Shown here one piece after another: positions 1 to 5,827 of a DNA stretch of 17,611 nt. The DNA is from Oscillospiraceae bacterium (GTDB lineage: Bacteria; Bacillota; Clostridia; Oscillospirales; CAG-272), in assembly GCA_009779295.1 (NCBI GenBank), contig WREN01000011.1:1-17611 (forward strand), given 5' to 3'. The position numbers were made by a program, and so were the translations under genes. A model generated the notes under the pieces. It worked only from the letters and a program-made list of their open reading frames with translations, ran no database searches and was not told the DNA's origin. How positions within the stretch are numbered: position 1 is the stretch's first letter; each line of letters starts with the position of its first letter.

Positions 1-69
1 ATATATAAAATTTTGCCTGTGTATGCGTTCAATATTATTACACCTACTTAATTTTAATTTATTAAATTT

Positions 70-345
70 TTATCCGCCGCCGGGGAAAATTGGTAACAAC
101 GCTATAATATCGCCCGGCTGTATGTTGAGGTCAAGCGTGTCCTCATGATTGATAATATTTCCGTTTATCAAAATCGTTACGTCTTCTCTTATATTTTTAT
201 TTTCGCTTTCGAAAAGCTCGTCCTGAAGATCAAGTTGCTGCAGCAATTGATAAACCGTCATGTTTGCGGAAACGTCCATTTGTTCCTCGGACTTTTGCGC
301 GGCGGCTCTGATAGACCCGTAGTATTGGATTCGGATTTCCGACAT
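70..345 (-). CDS. MoaD/ThiS-family ubiquitin-like sulfur-carrier protein
   Basis: This 91-residue protein has the size and layout of a beta-grasp sulfur carrier: an opening strand IRIQYYGSIR, a helix near residues 30-45, a strand around VTILINGNII (residues 57-66), and a PGDIIALLPIFPGGG tail. The chain ends in Gly-Gly-Gly (89-91). A terminal diglycine is the known adenylation and thiocarboxylation site of MoaD and ThiS, which pass sulfur to molybdopterin, tungstopterin or thiamine. No MoaE, MoeB/ThiF-type activator or ThiG lies in the window, so the pathway cannot be assigned. The start ATG (343-345) follows AAAGGGG with 8 nt spacing. A near-perfect promoter lies just upstream, and the gene diverges from the kinase-like gene. 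Family assignment is firm; the specific role is unknown. Confidence 0.9.
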   Translation of the reverse strand: MSEIRIQYYGSIRAAAQKSEEQMDVSANMTVYQLLQQLDLQDELFESENKNIREDVTILINGNIINHEDTLDLNIQPGDIIALLPIFPGGG

Positions 346-370
346 GCAATCTACCCCTTTCCAATATAAT

Positions 371-399
371 ATTATACAGTATCAATGTTATTTTGTCAA
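371..399 (-). promoter_or_regulatory. Sigma-A promoter of the MoaD-like gene
   Basis: On the minus strand, TTGACA (394-399) is followed after exactly 17 bp by TATAAT (371-376). Both hexamers match the consensus perfectly. The predicted start is near 364, giving a leader of about 20 nt that carries the ribosome site. It implies strong constitutive transcription unless repressed. Confidence 0.88.
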
Positions 400-418
400 T
401 ATAATAACGAATTTTCTC

Positions 419-447
419 TTTACAAAAATTATTAACCGTGATATAAT
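419..447 (+). promoter_or_regulatory. Extended -10 promoter of the kinase-like gene
   Basis: TTTACA (419-424), a 17-bp spacer and TATAAT (442-447), with TGa directly before the -10 box. The predicted start is near 454, just ahead of the AAGGAG ribosome site (456-461). The leader would be only about 18 nt. Confidence 0.82.
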
Positions 448-471
448 TTTTTTAAAAGGAGAAATTTAATT

Positions 472-1035
472 ATGGTAACCTTTTATTCGAAGCGCAACAA
501 AGTTTTTCTCCGCGATAATATCGTGGAAAAACATTTCAATACAATTGAATCCGCGTCATTCGAAGCCGCGATGCTTGAAAAATTATACGCGGCGAAGGTT
601 CGCGTGCCGAAATTTATCGCGCAGGAAAATAACGTAATCAAAATGTCATATATTCCGGGCGAAACGATTCCGGATTTATTGGAGCATGAGTTTGATACCC
701 AAAAAGTCGCGGACGGAATCGTAAAATGGTTTGCGGATTTTTACCGAGCGGAAAATTTCCGCGGCGACGTCAACGGCCGTAACTTTTTGTGGGACGGCGA
801 AAATATCTGGGGCGTTGATTTCGAAGAAGAGGTTTTTGGAGTTAAGGAACAAGATTTCGGGCGGCTTATCGCGTTCATATTGACGTATACTTCGCCGCAC
901 ATTCACATTAAGACAGAGTTTGCGGACAAAATGTTCCGGGAATCTGTAAAAACATTCAATTTTGATAAAAACTTGATTAACATATATCGCGAACAGGAAT
1001 TAAATGACATGTGTGAACGTCGAAAATTAACTTGA
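472..1035 (+). CDS. Small Bud32/APH-like protein kinase-fold protein
   Basis: This 187-residue protein has the landmarks of a minimal protein-kinase fold. Lys20 (VEKHF) fits the beta-3 lysine and Glu31 the helix-C glutamate. Asp99 and Asn104 (GDVNGRN) form the catalytic loop, and Asp116 (GVDFEEE) is the DFG-type metal-binding aspartate. Asp128 in EQDFGRL resembles the conserved aspartate after the catalytic core in Bud32 and lipopolysaccharide kinases. It is far shorter than usual kinases and lacks most of the C-lobe, like Bud32 and RIO-type proteins. The phosphoacceptor is unknown, whether protein, sugar or small molecule. It has no signal peptide, so it is cytoplasmic. AAGGAG at 456-461 supports the start. 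A terminator hairpin begins inside its last codons. Confidence 0.75.
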   Translation: MVTFYSKRNKVFLRDNIVEKHFNTIESASFEAAMLEKLYAAKVRVPKFIAQENNVIKMSYIPGETIPDLLEHEFDTQKVADGIVKWFADFYRAENFRGDVNGRNFLWDGENIWGVDFEEEVFGVKEQDFGRLIAFILTYTSPHIHIKTEFADKMFRESVKTFNFDKNLINIYREQELNDMCERRKLT

Positions 1036-1050
1036 CTTTTCGACGTTTTT
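1016..1050 (+). terminator. Intrinsic terminator overlapping the kinase 3' end
   Basis: A perfect 11-bp stem (1016-1026 with 1037-1047) encloses a 10-nt loop, and the T run extends to 1050. The left arm lies in the last coding codons and the TGA stop (1033-1035) lies in the loop. Terminator and coding sequence are therefore fused. Confidence 0.8.
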
Positions 1051-1060
1051 GTGATATATT
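1032..1060 (+). promoter_or_regulatory. Promoter of the C39-like gene, inside the upstream terminator
   Basis: TTGACT (1032-1037), 17 bp, then TATATT (1055-1060) with an extended TGa. The -35 box spans the kinase stop codon and the first base of the terminator's right arm. The predicted start near 1067 leaves only about 10 nt before the GTG at 1077, so the AAGGA ribosome site (1066-1070) would sit at the very 5' end of the mRNA. Confidence 0.7.
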
Positions 1061-1076
1061 GTGTTAAGGAAAAGAA

Positions 1077-1910
1077 GTGAAAAATTTAAAGATGTACTAT
1101 TTTTTAACGATTTACGGAATCGTCGCCGTCGTCGGTGTACGAATATATTCGGCGCGGCGTTTTATAAAGTTCAGGGATATTTTAACGAAAACCGCGTCCG
1201 CGACGCTGATCTCCGACGGTATTATGATCGTACTGTTATTATTTTTAATTTTTGAATTATTTTATTTAAAATTACGCATTATAATGTTTGTTTTATTTTT
1301 AACTGCATTTATCTTTAAACTTGTTTTGAAATCGCGTAACTTTACGCGGTTTCGCCACGACCATAAATTAAATCACGGCTTCAAATCTGATTATATCCTC
1401 ACCGAGGGAAAAGTTTCGTTCGTTTACTACAATCAGGGCGACTGCCGCTGGCGTGATTTCCCCTACAGCGGAGAGAGCCTGAACCTCGAATTCACGGGCT
1501 GCGGACCGACGACGTTCGCGATGGCGGCCGCTACGCTGCTCGACGACCGAACAATCACTCCGGTGCAAATCGCTGAACTCGCGCAGGATATTGGGCTCAA
1601 CCGCAGGGGTACGGAATACGAGTTTATGAAAGCGGCGGCGAATAAGATGAACATTCCGGTTAAACTGTACGATACCAAATACTGGAACGACGCGCTTGAG
1701 GAAGTTAAAAACGGCAAGCTGATGATCGTCGTCATACATGTTTTCGAGAATCTGTTTCACTATATAATAATCAGGCATATTTTAGAAGACGGACGGATAT
1801 TGATAGCTGACCCCTGTAATTTCGCGGATTCAATTACGCCCGACAACGATTCGGCAATCAAAAAGCGGCTCCATGATGAAGACCTTCCCACATTATGCGT
1901 TTTGGGGTGA
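1077..1910 (+). CDS. Membrane-anchored C39-like cysteine peptidase domain protein
   Basis: This 277-residue protein has three predicted membrane helices (about 7-22, 46-63 and 67-85) and then a papain-like domain of the C39_2 type. The catalytic cysteine is Cys142 in TGCGPTTFAMA, in the usual position after the YNQGDCRW lead (118-125). The catalytic histidine is probably His228 (FHYIIIRH) and the acidic partner Asp245 (LIADP). C39-type domains cleave after Gly-Gly leaders in bacteriocin exporters, but stand-alone C39_2 proteins mostly have unknown substrates, and no ABC exporter is present here. The GTG start at 1077 follows AAGGA by 6 nt; an ATG at 1092 is a less well-placed alternative. A branched inverted repeat starts at the base after the stop. 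Confidence 0.8.
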   Translation: MKNLKMYYFLTIYGIVAVVGVRIYSARRFIKFRDILTKTASATLISDGIMIVLLLFLIFELFYLKLRIIMFVLFLTAFIFKLVLKSRNFTRFRHDHKLNHGFKSDYILTEGKVSFVYYNQGDCRWRDFPYSGESLNLEFTGCGPTTFAMAAATLLDDRTITPVQIAELAQDIGLNRRGTEYEFMKAAANKMNIPVKLYDTKYWNDALEEVKNGKLMIVVIHVFENLFHYIIIRHILEDGRILIADPCNFADSITPDNDSAIKKRLHDEDLPTLCVLG

Positions 1911-2023
1911 AAACCACCCCGTCAAATGCGTTGCATTTGCCACCCCTCCAAGGAGGGGAATGGAAACCGGCTGTCAAATTCCCCTCCTTGGAGGGGTGCC
2001 ATCCGCAGATGGCGGGGTGGTTT
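1911..2023 (+). repeat. Branched inverted repeat (MITE/REP-like), element 1
   Basis: Two arms of about 45-50 bp (1911-1960 and 1979-2023) face each other across an 18-nt spacer. The outer AAACCACCCC pairs with GGGGTGGTTT, and the inner part of each arm carries the near-palindrome CCCCTCCAAGGAGGGG. Between them the arms differ: the left holds a hairpin around AAATGCGTTGCATTT and the right a different one, CCATC-CGCA-GATGG. The fold is a long stem with side hairpins. The element begins at the first base after the TGA stop of the C39-like gene. It encodes nothing convincing and resembles non-autonomous dispersed repeats of Firmicutes. It may also end transcription or stabilise the 3' end. Confidence 0.88.
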
Positions 2024-2060
2024 ACTCGATGCGTATTAGGTTAGAGGAGGAGGTGAAAAA

Positions 2061-2534
2061 ATGATGAAAAAAGTTTTAATCATATTTATATTTATCGCAG
2101 TCATTATGATATTTGCAACCGGATGTTCAATGTCCCGCACGGCAATCACCGCTGAACAATTTGCAAAAAAGGCCGAAGAAGCAGGTTATTTCATACAGGA
2201 TTATATCGAATATATATCTGCTGATGTAGTTTTAGATTATTTAATAGCTATTAGAGGTACGGAAGAAATCGATTACCAAATTGAATTTGTAGTCGTTTCC
2301 ACGGTTGAACAGGCGATAACCGATTATAACAACAACAAAGCAGATTTCGTAGCGCAAAAGACAGGAACTTCTTCGTATGCAGACGTTACGATGGGCAATT
2401 ACGCATACTACGTTCTGACGACAGGCGGAAGGCATTACGTTATATCCCGCATTGAAAACACGTTTATTTATATAAACGCGGAAGAACAATACAAAACTGA
2501 AATCAGCGATTTTCTAAAAACAATTGGATATTAA
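2061..2534 (+). CDS. Uncharacterised lipoprotein (first of a tandem pair)
   Basis: This 157-residue protein has a lipoprotein signal peptide: KK, a hydrophobic stretch (5-19) and the lipobox FATGC with the lipidated cysteine at Cys22. The mature part opens with SRTAITAEQF and a KKAEEAGY motif, contains TMGNYAYYVLTTGG near residues 110-123, and ends EEQYKTEISDFLKTIGY. The following gene shares the same order of motifs, so the two are paralogues. I do not recognise a named family; the alternating strands and short helices suggest a small alpha/beta domain outside the membrane. AGGAGG (2048-2053) lies 7 nt before the ATG; a second ATG follows immediately at 2064. No clear promoter was found between repeat element 1 and the gene. 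Confidence 0.85.
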   Translation: MMKKVLIIFIFIAVIMIFATGCSMSRTAITAEQFAKKAEEAGYFIQDYIEYISADVVLDYLIAIRGTEEIDYQIEFVVVSTVEQAITDYNNNKADFVAQKTGTSSYADVTMGNYAYYVLTTGGRHYVISRIENTFIYINAEEQYKTEISDFLKTIGY

Positions 2535-2547
2535 GGGAGGTATAAAA

Positions 2548-2952
2548 ATGAAAAGGCTTTTAATTATCGTTTTAGCTGTAATCATGTTAATCGGATGTTC
2601 CGCGCCGCGCACGGCGATAACTGTTGAGGAATTTATAGCGAAAGCGGAAGCGGCTGGGTATACTGTAGAAAATAGAATGACTGAAGAAACTGAAAAAGCA
2701 GGATTTGTTAAAGAAGCGTATGTAGCCTACAAAAACTCATATGAAATTCCATTTGCAGTTGCATCTACGCTTGAAGGAGCAAAAGAAGTTTCTACAAAAA
2801 TAATAGATTTATATAAAGAAATGAATAATACATATAAAAAAAGTGGAGCTGCTACTGCATCCACAGAAGTTACAAGGGGAAATTATGCCTATTATTATCT
2901 TACGGCTGACGGAAAATATACCGTATTTTCCGCATTGATGACACATACATAA
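2548..2952 (+). CDS. Lipoprotein paralogue, C-terminus lost to a frameshift
   Basis: As it stands this frame encodes 134 residues. The signal peptide has the lipobox LIGC with Cys17, followed by PRTAITVEEF, KAEAAGYTV and TRGNYAYYYLTADG, matching the upstream lipoprotein motif for motif. After KYTVFS the frame runs into ALMTHT and a stop, where the paralogue has SRIENTF and about 28 further residues. The missing end is encoded in the -1 frame (see 2928-3017), so one C appears to be lost from the TTTCCCGC present in the ancestor, near 2930. I chose the ATG at 2548 because GGGAGG (2535-2540) lies 7 nt upstream and the signal peptide starts there. The product would be a truncated lipoprotein, or the gene is decaying. 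Confidence 0.8.
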   Translation: MKRLLIIVLAVIMLIGCSAPRTAITVEEFIAKAEAAGYTVENRMTEETEKAGFVKEAYVAYKNSYEIPFAVASTLEGAKEVSTKIIDLYKEMNNTYKKSGAATASTEVTRGNYAYYYLTADGKYTVFSALMTHT

Positions 2953-3017
2953 ACATAGTCGCGGACGAAAAATACAAAACCGAAATTGACGAATTTTTAA
3001 AACTAATAGGATATTAA
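2928..3017 (+). pseudogene. Out-of-frame 3' end of the second lipoprotein gene
   Basis: Read in the -1 frame, this stretch gives FRIDDTYINIVADEK and then YKTEIDEFLKLIGY and TAA. This aligns with the C-terminus of the upstream paralogue (IENTFIYINAEEQ, YKTEISDFLKTIGY). The GGATATTAAGG surrounding both stop codons is also shared. It is the real 3' end of the gene at 2548, separated by a one-base indel or an assembly error. Confidence 0.82.
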
Positions 3018-3030
3018 GGAAAGATAAATT

Positions 3031-3663
3031 ATGAAATACTACGCAGATTTTTCGCGGAGCAAATGGAATCCCGACGACTTTTGGCACGCCGGATTCTATT
3101 CGATACCGCACAGGAAACCCTTCGAGCAGGAGGACGACTGTATCACGAACGGTCTGGCTCCGGATTTCTTCAAGCCCGATCCGACAAAGATGGTAAGTGA
3201 CGCCGAAATAGCGGGAATGGATCACAACGATTTCGCCTTCACGGCTTATATCACTAAACAGAAGTTCGTTCCTACCGTTAATATAAAATCGGATTTCTCG
3301 TTTGAAAGTTTCGGCGCGCCCACGTATGCATACGGTACAGGTGTGGAGAAAGATGAAGAAATGTACGTTTATCAAACGCAGGTCGAAGTCACGCTTTGGG
3401 AAGAGGGCATAAACTACTGGCATATAGAATTAAAGCCGGAAGAAAAAATCCATAAAGTTACGTTGCTTAAACACGACAAATTCGAACTCGCAGGCGGTCG
3501 CCATTATATCGAAATTGATTTCACGAAGAACGGAATCAGCGTAAATCTCGACGGACGCGAATCGAATTTAGATTTCCCGTTGTTTGATGAAGGCTACGTC
3601 GGTTTTATCGGCTGCGAAGGCATGAACCGATTCTATTACTTGGATATTGAGGAGAAAGATTAA
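3031..3663 (+). CDS. Concanavalin-A-like beta-sandwich protein, probable glycosidase partner
   Basis: This 210-residue protein has no signal peptide or membrane segment. It is rich in alternating beta strands. Its C-terminal half resembles lectin/glucanase (DUF1080- or LamG-like) sandwiches: YWHIEL, HKVTLLKHDKFELAGGRHYIEI, ISVNLDGRES, then FDEGYVGFIGCEGMNRFYYLDI. The pattern of a strand ending in a bound-ligand aspartate, then GYVGF, is typical of that fold. No catalytic residues can be named. The gene stops directly before the ATG of the GH43-like gene (0 nt spacing), so the two are almost certainly translated together. That makes a role in binding or presenting the same glycan plausible. 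AAGGAAAG precedes the start. Confidence 0.7.
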   Translation: MKYYADFSRSKWNPDDFWHAGFYSIPHRKPFEQEDDCITNGLAPDFFKPDPTKMVSDAEIAGMDHNDFAFTAYITKQKFVPTVNIKSDFSFESFGAPTYAYGTGVEKDEEMYVYQTQVEVTLWEEGINYWHIELKPEEKIHKVTLLKHDKFELAGGRHYIEIDFTKNGISVNLDGRESNLDFPLFDEGYVGFIGCEGMNRFYYLDIEEKD

Positions 3664-4716
3664 ATGTATAATTCATTCAGACCCGGGCAAGTTTGGCTCG
3701 ACACAAAAGGCGAACGAATCCACGCGCACGGCGGTTCGGTATTCTATATGGACGGCGTGTATTACTGGTACGGCGAAAATAAGGAGAAGTCCGACGGAAC
3801 AAACGGTATTTGGCATTGTGGAGTTCGCTGTTATACCTCGGTTGATTTGTACAACTGGGAGGATAAGGGTTTAATCATTCCGCCCGAATCGGACAATCCG
3901 GAATCGTCGTTACATCCGTCGGCGTGCATGGATCGACCGCACATCATTTACAACAGATACACGAAGAAATACGTTTGCTGGCTGAAAATAATGAACCGCG
4001 ACGGTACGCAGAGCGAAACCATCCTGACCGCCGACGATATTTTAGGTCCGTATACGAAAATCAAAGAGGGCTTGCGTCCGCTCGGAATGAGCGCGGGGGA
4101 TTTCGATCTCGTCGTCGCGCCCGACGGCAAGGCGTATTATTATTTCGAGCGCGTCCACAGTGAAACTATCTGCGCCGACCTGACGAATGATTACACGGAC
4201 GTTACCGGATATTACTCGACGCATTTCCCGCGCAAATGCCCGCCGTTCGTCCGTGAGGCGACTTCGCATTTCTACCGCAACGAACTGCATTATCTCGTAA
4301 CTTCAGGAACGACAGGTTATCTCCCGAACCCGACGGAAGTCGCCGTAGGCGATACTTGGCACGGTCCGTACCGCGTTTTGGGCAATCCGCATCCGGACGA
4401 TGGGACGAATACTTCGTATCACAGTCAAATCGCTTCGGTGTTTAAAGTGCCGAACAAAAAGGACTTGTATATCGCCGTAGCCGACCGCTGGATGCCGGAA
4501 AACATGGATTTAAAATATGAAGAATATGTAGCGGTATTTGAGCAGATGTTTTGCCCTGTACCTGAAAAAGCTCACTTGGTTACAGAGTGGAATAAGAAAC
4601 CGCCAATCATTTACAACACATCTATAGCGGATTATGTATGGTTACCGTTCCGATTTGACGGCGAAATGGGCTATCTCGACTGGTTAGACGAATGGAAACT
4701 GGAAAATTTTGATTAA
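3664..4716 (+). CDS. GH43-like five-bladed beta-propeller glycosidase
   Basis: This 350-residue protein matches the GH43 subgroup that includes exo-beta-1,3-galactanases. The motif order is IHAHGGSVFYMDGVYYWYGE (19-38), YTSVDLYNW (57-65), DRPHIIYN (90-97), GDFDLVV (145-151), FVREAT (195-200), LVTSGTTGYLPN (211-222), HSQIA (253-257) and YVWLPF (324-329). Glu198 is the likely catalytic acid. Asp90 stands where relatives usually have Glu-Arg-Pro, and Gln255 stands where classical GH43 enzymes have a different catalytic arrangement. Substrate specificity is therefore uncertain. There is no signal peptide, so it should act on imported oligosaccharides. It is the last gene of its unit and is followed by a strong terminator. 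Confidence 0.85.
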   Translation: MYNSFRPGQVWLDTKGERIHAHGGSVFYMDGVYYWYGENKEKSDGTNGIWHCGVRCYTSVDLYNWEDKGLIIPPESDNPESSLHPSACMDRPHIIYNRYTKKYVCWLKIMNRDGTQSETILTADDILGPYTKIKEGLRPLGMSAGDFDLVVAPDGKAYYYFERVHSETICADLTNDYTDVTGYYSTHFPRKCPPFVREATSHFYRNELHYLVTSGTTGYLPNPTEVAVGDTWHGPYRVLGNPHPDDGTNTSYHSQIASVFKVPNKKDLYIAVADRWMPENMDLKYEEYVAVFEQMFCPVPEKAHLVTEWNKKPPIIYNTSIADYVWLPFRFDGEMGYLDWLDEWKLENFD

Positions 4717-4731
4717 ATTGTAAAATAAATG

Positions 4732-4761
4732 CCGGTAGAAATTATTTCTACCGGTTTTTTT
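4732..4761 (+). terminator. Intrinsic terminator after the GH43-like gene
   Basis: A perfect 10-bp stem, CCGGTAGAAA with TTTCTACCGG, a 3-nt loop and seven Ts. It lies 15 nt after the stop codon and separates the glycosidase unit from the MoxR operon. Confidence 0.95.
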
Positions 4762-4807
4762 ATTTGGGTATTAAAATTTACATATTTTTCACATTTTTGA
4801 TTTTTAT

Positions 4808-4831
4808 AATATGACATACTGTTGTCATATT
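4808..4831 (+). promoter_or_regulatory. Operator-like dyad upstream of the MoxR operon
   Basis: AATATGACA (4808-4816) and TGTCATATT (4823-4831) form a perfect 9-bp inverted repeat with a 6-bp centre. It covers the -35 region of the promoter whose -10 box is at 4840-4845. This placement suits a dimeric repressor or a class II activator. The regulator is unknown. Confidence 0.6.
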
Positions 4832-4836
4832 GTGTG

Positions 4837-4845
4837 TGGTAGAAT
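4837..4845 (+). promoter_or_regulatory. Extended -10 box of the MoxR operon promoter
   Basis: TGG followed by TAGAAT (4840-4845) makes an extended -10 element. No good -35 hexamer lies 16-18 bp upstream; that position is occupied by the dyad at 4808-4831, so an activator may be needed. The transcript would start near 4852. A TATAAT at 4805-4810 is an alternative but also lacks a -35 box. Confidence 0.5.
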
Positions 4846-4875
4846 GAATAAAAACCATAAAAAGGAGCAAAAATT

Positions 4876-5820
4876 TTGAAAATTTCAATCAACCAAGCGG
4901 AAATTCTAAACAAAATCACAGACAACGTAGAAAAAGCCATTTTCGGCAAAAGGGAAGTCATCGAACTCGCGATCTGTTCGTTCTTATGCGGCGGTCACGT
5001 TTTGATCGAGGACGTTCCGGGCGTCGGCAAGACGAGTTTAGCGGCGGCATTAGCGCGTTCGTTCTCATGCAGCTTCCGCCGCATACAATTCACGCCGGAC
5101 ATCATGCCTTCCGACATCACCGGATTCACGATGTACAATCCGAAAACGGGCGAGTTCGAGTATAAAGAAGGATTGATAACCGCGCAGATAATCCTCGCGG
5201 ACGAAATCAACCGAACTCCGCCGAAAACGCAGTCGAGTTTGATGGAAATCATGGAAGAGAATCAAAAAACTGTAGACGGCATAACGTATCAAATGCCGAA
5301 ACCGTTCATCGTACTCGCTACGCAGAATCCCGTCGAGTACACCGGAACGTACCCTTTGCCGGAGGCACAGCTTGACCGTTTTTTCATCCGTATCTCCATC
5401 GGCTACCCGTCCGACGCAGTTGAGAGCGATATGCTCACCATTTTAAACGGCGGACGCCCGATCGAAACGTTGACTCCTGTCGCAACCGAAGCAGATTTGA
5501 TTGCGCTCCAGAACAGTTTGAGCGAAATTTACGTCGATAAAAAAGTAAACGGTTACATAATAGATATAATCAACGATACGCGAAAGAATGAAAACGTTAT
5601 GTTAGGCGCGAGTCCGCGCGCGTCATTCTGTCTGTACAGAGCGGCGCAGGCTTGGGCGATGTACAGCGGACGCGACCACGTTCGTCCGGACGACGTAATC
5701 AAAATGGCTCCACCGGTATTGGAACACCGGATTGTCATGAAGCAGGAAGCGAAAATGAAAAAAATCACGCCGGCAATGGTTGTTAAATCAGCCGTCGGAA
5801 ACGTTAAAGTACCGATGTGA
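4876..5820 (+). CDS. MoxR-family AAA+ ATPase
   Basis: This 314-residue AAA+ protein has Walker A at PGVGKTS (48-54), Walker B at IILADE (105-110), the NRTPPKTQSSLMEIMEE helix of MoxR proteins, sensor 1 Asn151 (ATQNP) and LPEAQLDRF with the arginine-finger candidate Arg168. MoxR ATPases act as chaperone-like remodelers and usually pair with DUF58 or VWA proteins, as here. The start is TTG at 4876: AAGGAG (4862-4867) lies 8 nt upstream and no ATG is suitably placed. Only 7 nt separate its stop from the DUF58 gene. It is cytoplasmic, probably acting at the membrane with its neighbours. Known in other bacteria to influence envelope integrity or stress response, the cassette has no defined client here. 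Confidence 0.93.
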   Translation: MKISINQAEILNKITDNVEKAIFGKREVIELAICSFLCGGHVLIEDVPGVGKTSLAAALARSFSCSFRRIQFTPDIMPSDITGFTMYNPKTGEFEYKEGLITAQIILADEINRTPPKTQSSLMEIMEENQKTVDGITYQMPKPFIVLATQNPVEYTGTYPLPEAQLDRFFIRISIGYPSDAVESDMLTILNGGRPIETLTPVATEADLIALQNSLSEIYVDKKVNGYIIDIINDTRKNENVMLGASPRASFCLYRAAQAWAMYSGRDHVRPDDVIKMAPPVLEHRIVMKQEAKMKKITPAMVVKSAVGNVKVPM

Positions 5821-5827
5821 GGTGCAT

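Noticed and set aside
1..69. Possible promoter or gene end at the left edge.
   Set aside because: The stretch is AT-rich with no hairpin followed by a T run and no clear promoter pair; nothing can be supported.
1077..1910. Bacteriocin-processing exporter with C39 domain.
   Set aside because: There is no ABC transporter membrane or ATPase domain and no double-glycine leader peptide nearby.
1873..2064. A 63-codon open frame running through repeat element 1.
   Set aside because: It begins inside the C39-like gene and simply translates the inverted repeat (CVAFATPPRRG-type sequence). It has no ribosome site of its own.
2925..2933. Programmed -1 frameshift in the second lipoprotein gene.
   Set aside because: The bases (TATTTTCCG) do not form an X XXY YYZ heptamer in the needed phase, and the paralogue shows a plain missing C.
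2809..3423. A 204-codon open frame on the minus strand.
   Set aside because: It is antisense to the lipoprotein and beta-sandwich genes, with Cys- and Phe-rich low-complexity sequence and no family motif.
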